Below, piece after piece: positions 34,833 to 42,868 of a DNA stretch of 64,000 nt (position 1 is its first letter; each line of letters begins with the position of its first letter). The position numbers were made by a program, and so were the translations under genes. Under the pieces are notes generated by a model. It made no database searches, was not told the origin of the DNA, and was given only the letters and a program-made list of their open reading frames with translations. Source of the stretch: Sciurus carolinensis (lineage: Eukaryota > Chordata > Mammalia > Rodentia > Sciuridae); contig NC_062232.1 of NCBI RefSeq assembly GCF_902686445.1, positions 19,140,897 through 19,204,896 of the forward strand. Direction: 5' to 3'.

Positions 34833-36259
34833 AAGATCTCCCATGTTCCTGGATAGGCAGAATTAATATTGTCAAAATGGCCATACTACCAAAAGTGCTA
34901 TACAGATTCAATGCATTTCCAATTAAAATCCCAACGATGTACCTTACAGAAGTAGAACAAGCAATCATGAAATTCATCTGGAAGAATAAGAAACCCAGAA
35001 TTGCTAAAGCAATCCTTCGCAGGAAAAATGAAGCAGGGGGTATTGCAATACCAGAACTTCAACTGTACTACAAAGCAATAGTAACAAAAACGGCATGGTA
35101 TTGGTACCAAAATAGACAGGTAGATCAATGGTACAGAATAGAGGACACGGACACAAACCCAAATAAATATAATTTTCTCATACTAGACAAAGGGGCCAAA
35201 AATATGCAATGGAGAAAAGATAGCCTCTTCAACAAATGGTGCTGGGAAAACTGGAAATCCATATGCAACAGAATGAAACTAAACCCATATCTCTCACTGT
35301 GCACAAAACTAAACTCAAAATGGATTAAGGACCTCAGAATCAGACCAGAGACCCTGCATCTTATAGAAGAAAAAGCAGGTCCAGATCTTCAACATGTCGG
35401 CTTAGGACCAGACTTTCTCAACAGGACTCCCATAGCACAAGAAATAAAAGCAAGAATCAACAACTGGGATAGATTCAAACTAAAAAGCTTTCTCTCAGCA
35501 AAGGAAACTATCAGCAATGCAAAGAAAGAGCCTACAGAGTGGGAGAAAATCTTTGCCAATCATACTTCAGATAGAGCACTAATCTCCAGAATCTATAAAG
35601 AACTCAAAAAACTCAACACCAAGACTACAAATAACCCAATCGACAAATGGTCTAAGGAAATGAACAGACACTTCACAGAAGAAGACCTACAAACAATCAA
35701 CAAACATATGGAAAAATGTTCAACATCTCTAGTAATAAGAGAAATGCAAATCAAAACCACCCTAAGATTCCATCTCACCCCAATCAGAATGGCGATTATC
35801 AAGAATACAAGCAACAACTGGTGTTGGCGAGGATGTGGGGAAAAAGGCACACTCATACATTGCTGGTGGGGTTGCAAATTAGTGCAGCCACTCTGGAAGG
35901 CCGTATGGAGATTCCTTAGAACACTTGGAATGGAACCACCATTTGACCCAGCTATCCCACTCCTTGGCCTGTACCCAAAGGACTTAAAATCAGCATACTA
36001 CAGAGATACAGGCACATCAATGTTCATTGCTGCTCAATTCACCATAGCCAGATTGTGGAACCGACCTAGATGCCCTTCAGTTGATGAATGGATAAAGGAA
36101 CTGTTGCATATATATACAATGGAATATTACTCAGCCATAAAGAATGATAAAATTATGGCATTTGCAGGCAAATGGACGAAATTGGAGAATATCATGCTAA
36201 GTGAGATAAGCCAGTCTCAAAAAACCAAAGGAAGAATGATCTCGCTGATAAGTGGATGA
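34829..36259 (+). pseudogene. L1 ORF2, thumb and cysteine-rich C-terminus (476 codons)
   Basis: The rest of ORF2 after the frameshift, overlapping the RT part by four bases. It has '[20 protein letters not shown]', a long basic region, and the C-terminal knuckle with spacing C-x3-C-x7-H-x4-C within '[18 protein letters not shown]', followed by '[13 protein letters not shown]' and 'YSAIKND'. It ends naturally at TGA after 'MISLISG'. Only this frameshift and the nonsense codon at 33669 separate the copy from an open ORF2. Confidence 0.93.
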
Positions 36260-36533
36260 TGATACATAATGGTGCGTGGGAGGGTTTAGTTTTAGGGTTA
36301 GAGTGAGGGTTAGGGAGGGGGGCAAGAATGGGGGAAGGAAGAACTGTATAGAGGGAAAAGAGGGATGCGAGGTGTGGGGGGAAGGGAAAAAATAACAGAA
36401 TGAATCAACCAGCATTACCCTATGTAAATTTATGATTACACAAATGGTATGCCTTTACTCCATGTACAAACAGAGAAACAACATGTATCCCATTTGTTTA
36501 CAATAAAAAAAAGAAAAAAAAAATAAAGAGAAT
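36260..36533 (+). other. L1 3' UTR with G-rich tract and tail
   Basis: A G-rich stretch at about 36294-36322 has four runs of three or more G, with TTAGGG-like words between them, and could form a G-quadruplex. AATAAA at 36502-36507 leads into an A-rich tail. The same G-rich block is present, in reverse complement, in the minus-strand L1 near 54890-54945. Confidence 0.85.
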
Positions 36534-36550
36534 CTAAAACAAAAAGAAAA
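36534..36550. repeat. Probable L1 target-site duplication, right
   Basis: Matches 29947-29963 at 16 of 17 bases. Confidence 0.5.
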
Positions 36551-37368
36551 ACAAAAAAAGAAACAATGCAAAACAAAACTTCCCCAAACCCTATAAATTA
36601 ATCTATGATGTATTAACTATCCTTTTTTTTTTCTTTTTTAAGGAACTAAGTTGAAATGGAGTATGATTGTTTTTCCTTTATATTATTTTAAAATTATATT
36701 TTATTTGTAACAGCATAATACATGTACATAGTTTACAACCCCTCCATACCTAAAAGATTTATAGTAAAAAAGCAGTTGCCTACCCTAAACTTTCTCCCTG
36801 CATAGATCTGCTGCTCATAGATGATCATATTTAGCAGTTACAAATGTTTCTGATAATTTTTCTGTATTTCTAAATAATATACTTAGAGAGATGTTTTAAT
36901 TCATTAATTTTATAACATTCTATTTACTTCCTGCAAGTAAATGAAAATTTTCCTGTATTATTCACACAGACATAAATGTGGTATTCACTTGCCCCTCCCT
37001 CATTTCATATAGTTTTGTCACTAGTTTTTGATAACTCATGAATAAGTATTTACATTATTATGATTATTTCAATATTATTTACCACTGGGCCCAATTGTAT
37101 TTGTGATTACCTTTCCTTTCTTGTGTAACTTGTTTTTCTAGAATGTGATATTTGGTCCATTTTATTACCTTCTCTTTAAACTTTATTTTTGTATGCTCTA
37201 TATAGATCTATAATATACCTATCAAAATTATATTCCAAATGGAAAACTAGACTACTGACTTTTTGTCCTGGGGATTTACTCCCTAATGCCTCTTTCTTCT
37301 TCTTGTGGATGATTTTTTTTTTTTTTAACGAAGAGCCTCTTAGTCGGTATTATTTATTTTTATTTTAT
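36551..37368. other. Unassigned AT-rich DNA
   Basis: A/T-rich single-copy-looking sequence between the L1 and the ID element. No gene or repeat was recognised. Confidence 0.45.
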
Positions 37369-37456
37369 TTTATTTTTTTGTGGTGCTGGGGATCGAACCC
37401 AGAGCCTTGTGCTTGCAAGGCAAGCACTCTACCAACTGAGCTATCTCCTCAGCCCT
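37369..37456 (-). repeat. ID SINE (antisense)
   Basis: A T-rich tail is followed by 'gtggtgctggggatcgaacc', 'cagagccttgtgcttgcaag', 'ctctaccaactgagctatct' and 'cctcagccc'. It is the best-preserved ID copy in the window. Confidence 0.9.
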
Positions 37457-37508
37457 TGTGGATGAATTTTTAGGCCTCTTGCATAGTAGCCCTCCTGAGT
37501 CTCCCTTC

Positions 37509-37514
37509 ATGTTC
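37509..37514. repeat. Provirus target-site duplication, left (ATGTTC)
   Basis: The same six bases follow the 3' LTR at 44539-44544. Six bases is the usual size for class II endogenous retroviruses. Confidence 0.85.
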
Positions 37515-37725
37515 TGTCGGGGTTTCCAGGACCCCCAGCCTTGGGCATGGTCAAGATGGCGCCTGACGCTGAGCCAAAAGCGGCCAGCTATACAGTAAAC
37601 AACCAGCGAATTCCAATGATTGGCTAGTTAACGATGTGACTAGAGCATGCCCCCCTCGTGTACCTATCCTATGCTTGCAGCTGTCCGCGTTTACCTCGTG
37701 TACTCTCCCCTGATTGGTTGAAGTG

Positions 37726-37733
37726 TATATAAG
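37726..37733 (+). promoter_or_regulatory. LTR TATA box
   Basis: TATATAAG lies 9 bases after an inverted CCAAT box. Transcription would start about 25-30 bases downstream, near 37755. The 3' LTR has the same site at 44299-44306. Confidence 0.8.
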
Positions 37734-37760
37734 CCTGGTGGGTGGGAGAGTGGAGAGGTA

Positions 37761-37872
37761 GAAGCGGAAGAAGCGGCGGAGGCGGAGGCTGAAGCTGAGC
37801 TGGAAGCTGAGAGTGCGCGGAAGCTGGGAGAAGCTGAGAGAAGAGAAGCTGGGAGTGCGCGGAAGCTAGGAG
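37761..37872 (+). repeat. GAAGC-type repeat array in R
   Basis: Purine-rich degenerate tandem repeats of GAAGCTGAG/GAAGCTGGGAG type. The word GAGTGCGCGGAAGCT occurs at 37811-37825 and 37853-37867, a 42-bp period. The array is repeated identically in the 3' LTR, so it would lie at both ends of the viral RNA. Confidence 0.85.
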
Positions 37873-37902
37873 TAAGGGAAGTGTAGGAGAGGGACTGTAC
37901 AT

Positions 37903-37908
37903 AATAAA
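37903..37908 (+). terminator. LTR polyadenylation signal AATAAA
   Basis: The hexamer lies within R; the copy at 44476-44481 would process the proviral transcript. Confidence 0.8.
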
Positions 37909-37967
37909 CTTCCAAAGCTTCAGACGTTTGTTGTGTCTCTCTCTGCAGGCAGAGGGAGTGCGATAAC

Positions 37968-37985
37968 TGGTGCAGAAACCCGGGA
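37968..37985 (+). other. Primer binding site, tRNA-Phe type
   Basis: TGGTGCAGAAACCCGGGA begins two bases after the LTR. It is complementary to the 3' end of tRNA-Phe except for one internal base (A instead of C at position 7). tRNA-Phe priming is known for IAP elements. Confidence 0.85.
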
Positions 37986-38020
37986 CATGAAGGGAAGATG
38001 AAGGCCTTATAAAAGAAAAC

Positions 38021-38029
38021 AAGGTAAGA
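38021..38029 (+). promoter_or_regulatory. Probable major splice donor
   Basis: AAG|GTAAGA agrees closely with the vertebrate donor consensus and lies between the primer site and gag, where retroviruses keep the donor for env mRNA. A good acceptor candidate lies at 42820. Confidence 0.65.
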
Positions 38030-38082
38030 TATTTGAAAAATTTTTTTTGTATACAAGTTAAACCGGTTATAAAAAAGTTAAA

Positions 38083-38276
38083 GGGTATCAGGATACGCTA
38101 TCAGCGGTCCTGGGGACACGCGGAGTGCGGTCCGGTTGAAAGGTATCGGGACGCGCCATCATCGGTCCTGACGCGTAGAACGCGGGTTAAAAGGTATCGG
38201 GATCCTGACGCGTAGAACGCGGGTCAAAAGGTATCGGGATACGCCATCAGCGGTCCTGACGCGTGGAACGCGGGCT
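38083..38276 (+). repeat. CpG-rich leader tandem repeats, four units
   Basis: Four degenerate direct units begin with GGTATCGGG or a close variant at about 38083, 38139, 38190 and 38228. Each contains CGGTCCTGACGCG or part of it. Lengths are about 56, 51, 38 and 49 bp; the third lacks an internal stretch of about 13 bases. They lie in the untranslated leader before gag, where packaging signals usually reside; their role is unknown. Confidence 0.85.
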
Positions 38277-38463
38277 AATTAAAGTGAAAGTAGAAACACG
38301 TTTGAAGCGGTCCAATTAGGGTGTAGGTAGTACGTGAAAAGCCGCTATAAAAATTCTAATGCACACTTGATAGTTTTCCTTTCAGTAATCTCGTTGCTCC
38401 TGGCAGCTAGGCCACTGTTTGTTATTATAACTGCCATAATTAAAGCTATTCAAATTAGTAACA

Positions 38464-38655
38464 ATGGGGTCTGAAACGTCTAAATTCAGAATGCAGCAAC
38501 CCCTCAGGGAGCTATTAAAAAACCATGAGACGCCATTATAGGAAAAAACAGCTAAAGTATTTCTTGATACTGTGGAAAGGATTTCCCCTTGGTTTTTGGA
38601 TGAGGGCTTTTTGAATACCCTGCAGTGGAAACACTGGGGAAGGACTAGAAAATAA
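38464..38655 (+). pseudogene. gag: gag remnant, matrix N-terminus
   Basis: The ATG at 38464 starts a Gag-like N-terminus, MGSETSKF, with Gly at position 2 and Ser at position 6, suitable for myristoylation and membrane targeting. An in-frame TAG at codon 26 (38539-38541) stops it. The same frame continues with tryptophan-containing matrix-like sequence to a TAA ending at 38655. Everything from here to about 39268 is broken in all frames. Confidence 0.75.
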
Positions 38656-39268
38656 GGAAACCACTGTATGATCATATGTTCAAACCCTAGTAGAAATAAG
38701 CCCAGGGTTTATAGAAGAAAAGCTGCTCAGTGTGCCACAAGGGGGATCTTCATGAACAGGATCTAATAGTCACAGAAAAGAACTCTTAAAGAGAATAAAG
38801 TGAGGAAAAATTGAGTGGTGGTGACCTAGAAAATAATTGCTCAAAAAATCTAAGAACAAGGGAAAAAAGGGAACTAAGTCTAACATAAAGAACCCCCAAA
38901 AAGAAATAACCAAGTGGTAGTGAAAACTTAAGAACAAGGGGAAAAGGTAGGAGAAACCTAAGCCTAATAGAAAGAGCTTCAAAATTTGTAGAACCTGCCC
39001 ATATTTGAGGAGCAAATGGAGATACCATCAACCATTAGAAAAACTTTAAAGAGGCAGTTAAGACTATTGGAGACAGCTATGCAGAGCAGTGTTATCTGGA
39101 GGACAATGTCTAATTGGAGAAGCTCAGTGGCAAGAAATAGCTGTTGAAACTGCTTGCAGAAACTTAGTGGCAAGGTTTCCCGATAGAAATGTTGAGATGA
39201 GAGGGCCAATACGTTTCAATAGATGCACAAAATCAGCAGCAAGGAGATAATGCCCTAGCAAAAGATAA
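38656..39268 (+). pseudogene. gag: gag remnant, decayed and shortened capsid region
   Basis: No frame longer than a few dozen codons. The distance from the gag ATG to its stop is about 1.1 kb, against about 1.8 kb in intact betaretroviral gag, so roughly 0.7 kb is missing. An A-rich word of about 43 bases starting TAAGAACAAGGG near 38848 recurs in altered form near 38928. Minus-strand frames of 81 codons here are incidental. Confidence 0.7.
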
Positions 39269-39568
39269 GAGATAACTATAGTAAAATCTGTTACACCTTA
39301 TGCCCCAGGGCTATGTCCAAGATGCAGAAGAGGAAGTCATTGGAATAGTGCCTGTCAGCCTATTAGAGATAGGGAGGATAATTTCCTAGGGTTGAATCCT
39401 AAACTTCAAAAAAACGGGAGACAGGGCCCTCCCCGGGGCCCGCAACAAATATACGGGGTAATTCAACAAGTTCCCCGACGGTGGTATCCTCCCACAGAGA
39501 AGGGGAGCGCAGAGCCACCTCAAGAAGTGCCGGATTGGACATCTGTGCCACCTCCAGACTCATACTAA
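39269..39568 (+). pseudogene. gag: gag remnant, nucleocapsid C-terminus with zinc knuckle
   Basis: One hundred codons are open from after a TAA to TAA 39566-39568. A perfect C-x2-C-x4-H-x4-C knuckle has its first Cys codon at 39314, second at 39323, His at 39338 and last Cys at 39353, the RNA-binding nucleocapsid motif. A Pro/Gln-rich tail follows. Inside it lies the gag-pro slippery site (39409-39415), in the correct phase of this frame. Confidence 0.85.
39409..39458 (+). promoter_or_regulatory. gag-pro -1 ribosomal frameshift signal
   Basis: The heptamer A_AAA_AAC (39409-39415) is phased exactly on gag codons. Eight bases later GGGCCC (39424-39429) can pair with GGGCCC (39436-39441). The loop CCCCG (39431-39435) can pair with CGGGG (39454-39458), giving an H-type pseudoknot. 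The -1 frame is open from the heptamer into the dUTPase, as required. Confidence 0.85.
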
Positions 39569-39678
39569 CCCCAGATATGGGGGTGCAGATGATTGATACT
39601 GATTGGCATGAAAAAATCCCACAGAACAGTGTAGGACTATTACTAGGTAGAGGTTCCTCAACACTAAAGGACTTATAG
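39415..39678 (+). pseudogene. pro: pro, dUTPase N-terminal part
   Basis: Read by -1 shift from gag, this frame is open from the slippery site. A short linker is followed by dUTPase motifs: SAGLDICA (from 39526) and GLLLGRGSSTLK. dUTPase hydrolyses dUTP and keeps uracil out of viral DNA. Betaretroviruses place it at the start of pro. The frame ends at TAG 39676-39678 because of a one-base loss near 39670; the next dUTPase motif is open one frame over. Confidence 0.85.
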
Positions 39679-40346
39679 TACACCCAGGGGTTATTGATCC
39701 TGATTTCACTGGACAAATAAAAGCCTTGGTCTCTTCACCAAAAGGAATTACGGTCATCTCTCCAGGGGATCGCATTGCACAAATGCTTATATTGCCCAGT
39801 CGACATTCTTTGTGGCCCAGTGAAAATACAAATAAAAGACAAGGAGGTTTTGGATCAACAGGAACCACTTTAATAAACCTTACTATGGATATGGGACAGA
39901 GGCCCCTCCTAAAATTAAAAGTGGGAAATATGGAATTTACAGGTTTATTAGATACGGGAGCAGACAAAAGTATTATTAGTGCAATGGTCTGGCCAAAGCA
40001 CTGGCCATTGGTCACAGCAGCTCAGAGCTTGAGAGGCTTAGGAGTAGCAGAGAGCCCCAATCAAAGTGCTTCCTCGTTATCATGGAAAGATACAGAGGGA
40101 CACACAGGAATATTTCAGCCATATGTCTGTAATGTTCCTATTAGCCTATGGGGACGAGACGTCCTGCAGCAAATGGATATGAAACTCACCACTGATCAGA
40201 CTTACCAAGGGACTCCTGTAAGAAATATGTTACAAAATATGAACTATGATGATAAAAAAGGATTAGGAAAACATAGTCAAGGATCTACCCAACCACTGCC
40301 TTTACTTCCACCAAAAAATGATTCTCATGGATTGGGTTTTTCCTAG
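39672..40346 (+). pseudogene. pro: pro, dUTPase C-terminus, aspartic protease and G-patch
   Basis: Continuation of pro after the single-base break. First come dUTPase motifs PGVIDPD and PGDRIAQM. The retroviral aspartic protease follows, with active-site DTGAD at 39951-39965 and a flap-like and C-terminal 'GRDVLQ' region. Last is a G-patch (about 40218-40290, 'GLGKHSQG'), a nucleic-acid-binding module typical of betaretroviral proteases. It ends at TAG 40344-40346, just after the pro-pol slippery site. Apart from the one break the whole pro region is open. Confidence 0.9.
40334..40340 (+). promoter_or_regulatory. pro-pol -1 ribosomal frameshift heptamer
   Basis: G_GGT_TTT fits the X_XXY_YYZ rule in the phase of pro, four bases before the pro stop codon. 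The -1 frame is pol and is open from here for 843 codons. I did not find an obvious strong hairpin just downstream. Confidence 0.75.
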
Positions 40347-42868
40347 GGGCCACTGATAAACCATCAATCCCTATAATATGGAAAGATGATAAGCCTCGCT
40401 GGATTCCACAGTGGCCCCTAACAAAAGAGAAGCTAGAGGCAGCTCATAAGTTAGTACAAGAGCAGGTACAAGCAGGTCATTTACAACATTCTACCTCTCC
40501 TTGGAATACTCCAATATTCTTAACAAAGAAAAAATCAGGAAAATGGAGGTTATTACATGATTTAAGAGCCATAAACGAACAAATGTACCCTATGGGACCC
40601 ATCCAATGTGGACTCCCTCTTGTCACTGCACTACCAAAAAATTGGCCTACTATTATTCTGGATTTAAAAGATTGCTTTTTCTCTATACCCTTACACAAAA
40701 ATGATTGTTGGAGATTTGCTTTTACTTTGCCCTCTCTTAATCACACTCAGCCTGACCAGAGATTTGAATGGACCGTGTTGCCTCAAGGTATGGCTAACAG
40801 TCCTACTATATGTCAAATATACGTAGATAAAGCGTTAACAACTACTAGACAAAAGTTTAAGAGATTGTTGATTTATCATTATATGGATGACATACTTATT
40901 TGCCATCCAGAAAAAGAAGTTTTGTTAGAAGCATTACAATTTATAACTCAAGCATTAGAAAAGAGAGGACTAACGATAGCTCCTGAAAAATTACAATTAG
41001 AGGAGATCCAAGAATATCTGGGTACAAGGCTCACTGCTACTACAGTCAGACCAACAAGGTTGACCATCAGGACAGATCAATTGAATACCTTGAACGATTT
41101 TCAGAAACTCTTAGGTGACATTAACTGGATCAGATCCTATTTAAAATTATCCACAGGGGAATTAAAACCTTTATTCGATATATTAAAAGGTAATCCTGAC
41201 TTGAATTCCCCTAGGAAACTTACTCCCAAAGCATGGATATCCTTACAGCTAGTAGAGAATAGACTTCAGCAGTGTTACGTTGATCGTTGTGATCCTACTC
41301 AACCATTAAGTTTAATCATAATCTCAGAGAAGCATACCCCTTTTGGCATAGTTTGGCAAGGAGGACCTCTGCAAAGTATAAATCTCCCTAGCTCTCCGGC
41401 TAAAACATTGCAATCATATCCCCAAGCTATTGCTCAGGTAATATTCAAGGGAATAGAATCTTGCATTACTGTTTTTGGAATCCATCCGTCTATTATTATA
41501 ACTCCTTATTCCACTCAGCAAATTAAATGGCTAATTAATAATGATGATGATTGGTCAGTATTATATTGTTCCACTTCAGCTCAGTTCGATAACCATTATC
41601 CCCAACATCCCTGGATTCAATTCTGTAAAAATACTCCCATAGTTTTTCCAAAAGTGACTAGTGTCCAGCCTCTTAAAGACTGTGTAACCATTTTTACTGA
41701 TGGCTCCAAAAATGGAGTAGGTGCAGTACTTATCAGTAAACAACTTCACACCATAATAGTTCCACCCAACTCCGCACAGGTTACTGAACTTGCAGCTGTA
41801 ATATTAGCCTTTAAATTAGCAGATAATCAGCCATTCAATCTTCTATCTGATAGCTTATATATCGTTAACGCTTTACAGGTTCTTGAAACGGTACCCCATA
41901 TTTCTTCCATGTCCACGGTAGCTTCTTATTTTACTACGCTACAAAACCTTATCCTACAGCGTAAACATCTATTCTATGTAGGACATATTAGAGCTCATTC
42001 TAATTTACCAGGACCTTTGGCCAATGCTAATGACTTGTTAGATATGGCCACCAAATCGATCTTTGTTTTTTCCATAGAGGAACAAGCAAAACTCTTTCAT
42101 GAAAAATTTCATGTAAATTCCACTACTTTGAGCAGAAAATTTCCTATATCTAAATGTATGGCTCGACAAATAGTAAAAAATTGTCAACATTGTGCTCCTT
42201 TAATCCCAGTACAATCCTTTGGAGTTAACCCCAGGGGACTGCTGCCTGGTCATATTTGGCAGATGGATGTAACCCATATTTCTGAATTTGGTACTGTTAA
42301 GTATGTACATGTGTCAGTAGACACTGCTTCAGGGGTCATTATGGCTTCCGCTCATTCTGGAGAAAAGGTAAAAGATGTCATTCAACACTGCCTACAAGCA
42401 TTTGCTGGCTGGGGCATACCTAAAGTTATTAAAACAGATAATGGTCCTGCTTATACTTCCAAAAGCTTCCGGTTGTTTTTACAAACATTTAACATCCAAT
42501 CAGTCACTGGCATCCCCTATAATCCTCAGGGACAGGGCATTGTGGAAAGAGCACATCTTACTTTAAAAAATTGTCTAAATAAACAAAAAGGGGGAATAGG
42601 AGCCTCCTACAAGTCTCCTAAAGATAAACTTAATTTAGTTCTTTTCATTCTAAATTTCTTAACTCTGGATAGGGACGGCCATTCTGCAGCTGATCGACAT
42701 TATAATCCCCATAATACTCCTCAAGTATGGGCAAAATGGAAAGATATCCTGACAGGTTGTTGGAAAGGACCGGATCCAGTCCTTCGTTGGGTCCGAGGGT
42801 CTGTTTGTATTTTCCCACAGGATCAACAGACTCCAGTCTGGATTCCAGAAAGGCTAATCAGAGTTTAA
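40340..42868 (+). CDS. pol: pol: reverse transcriptase, RNase H, integrase (open)
   Basis: 843 codons without interruption, entered by frameshift from pro; the first ATG at 40583 is inside the RT and is not the start. Reverse transcriptase: fingers with 'KKKSGKWRLLHDLRAIN', 'LPQGMANSP' and the catalytic YMDD at 40880-40891 (residues 181-184). RNase H begins around residue 445, with TDGS at 41696-41707. Integrase: HHCC zinc site (His at 42098 and 42110, Cys at 42182 and 42191), then D, D and E at codons 42266, 42437 and 42545 with 35-residue D-E spacing (residues 700 and 736), and a tryptophan-rich C-terminal domain. Nothing essential appears missing, so it could encode working enzymes if frameshifting allowed its expression; the break in pro makes that unlikely from this copy. 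Confidence 0.93.
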   Translation, partial: FLGATDKPSIPIIWKDDKPRWIPQWPLTKEKLEAAHKLVQEQVQAGHLQHSTSPWNTPIFLTKKKSGKWRLLHDLRAINEQMYPMGPIQCGLPLVTALPKNWPTIILDLKDCFFSIPLHKNDCWRFAFTLPSLNHTQPDQRFEWTVLPQGMANSPTICQIYVDKALTTTRQKFKRLLIYHYMDDILICHPEKEVLLEALQFITQALEKRGLTIAPEKLQLEEIQEYLGTRLTATTVRPTRLTIRTDQLNTLNDFQKLLGDINWIRSYLKLSTGELKPLFDILKGNPDLNSPRKLTPKAWISLQLVENRLQQCYVDRCDPTQPLSLIIISEKHTPFGIVWQGGPLQSINLPSSPAKTLQSYPQAIAQVIFKGIESCITVFGIHPSIIITPYSTQQIKWLINNDDDWSVLYCSTSAQFDNHYPQHPWIQFCKNTPIVFPKVTSVQPLKDCVTIFTDGSKNGVGAVLISKQLHTIIVPPNSAQVTELAAVILAFKLADNQPFNLLSDSLYIVNALQVLETVPHISSMSTVASYFTTLQNLILQRKHLFYVGHIRAHSNLPGPLANANDLLDMATKSIFVFSIEEQAKLFHEKFHVNSTTLSRKFPISKCMARQIVKNCQHCAPLIPVQSFGVNPRGLLPGHIWQMDVTHISEFGTVKYVHVSVDTASGVIMASAHSGEKVKDVIQHCLQAFAGWGIPKVIKTDNGPAYTSKSFRLFLQTFNIQSVTGIPYNPQGQGIVERAHLTLKNCLNKQKGGIGASYKSPKDKLNLVLFILNFLTLDRDGHSAADRHYNPHNTPQVWAKWKDILTGCWKGPDPVLRWVRGSVCIFPQDQQTPVWIPERLIRV
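42800..42820 (+). promoter_or_regulatory. Probable env splice acceptor
   Basis: A pyrimidine-rich tract ending TTTTCCCACAG lies in the last part of pol, with AG at 42819-42820. It is 52 bases before the ATG at 42873. Together with the donor at 38023/38024 it would make a subgenomic env mRNA. Confidence 0.5.

Larger units (their letters stand above)
29964..36533 (+). mobile_element. Nearly full-length L1 retrotransposon
   Basis: The element runs from an AAGATGGCGG-type 5' end through a GC-rich 5' UTR (to 31352), ORF1 (31353-32382, split), a 35-bp spacer, ORF2 (32418-36259, two breaks), a G-rich 3' UTR, and an AATAAA with A-rich tail (36502 onward). It is the youngest-looking L1 in the window: its frames are the longest and it has a probable target duplication. 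As seen here it cannot make a continuous ORF2 protein, so it should be dead for autonomous retrotransposition. Confidence 0.95.
37515..37965 (+). repeat. Provirus 5' LTR (451 bp)
   Basis: It starts TGTCGGGG and ends ATA two bases before the primer site. U3 carries CAAGATGGCGC (37552-37562, YY1-like), ATTGG (37713-37717, inverted CCAAT) and TATATAAG (37726-37733). R contains a purine-rich GAAGC-type repeat array and AATAAA (37903-37908). U5 is about 37926-37965. It differs from the 3' LTR at 7 of 451 bases by my count; six of the seven lie in U5. Confidence 0.93.

Noticed and set aside
37669..38056. 117- and 121-codon minus-strand frames, Ser/Ala/Pro-rich
   Set aside because: They are the antisense of the purine-rich repeat array of the LTR and recur in the 3' LTR (44242-44616). 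They are repeat artefacts.
40583..42868. pol starting at the ATG at 40583
   Set aside because: The frame is open and RT-like from 40340, and the ATG falls inside the RT fingers. Betaretroviral pol is entered by frameshift, not from its own ATG.
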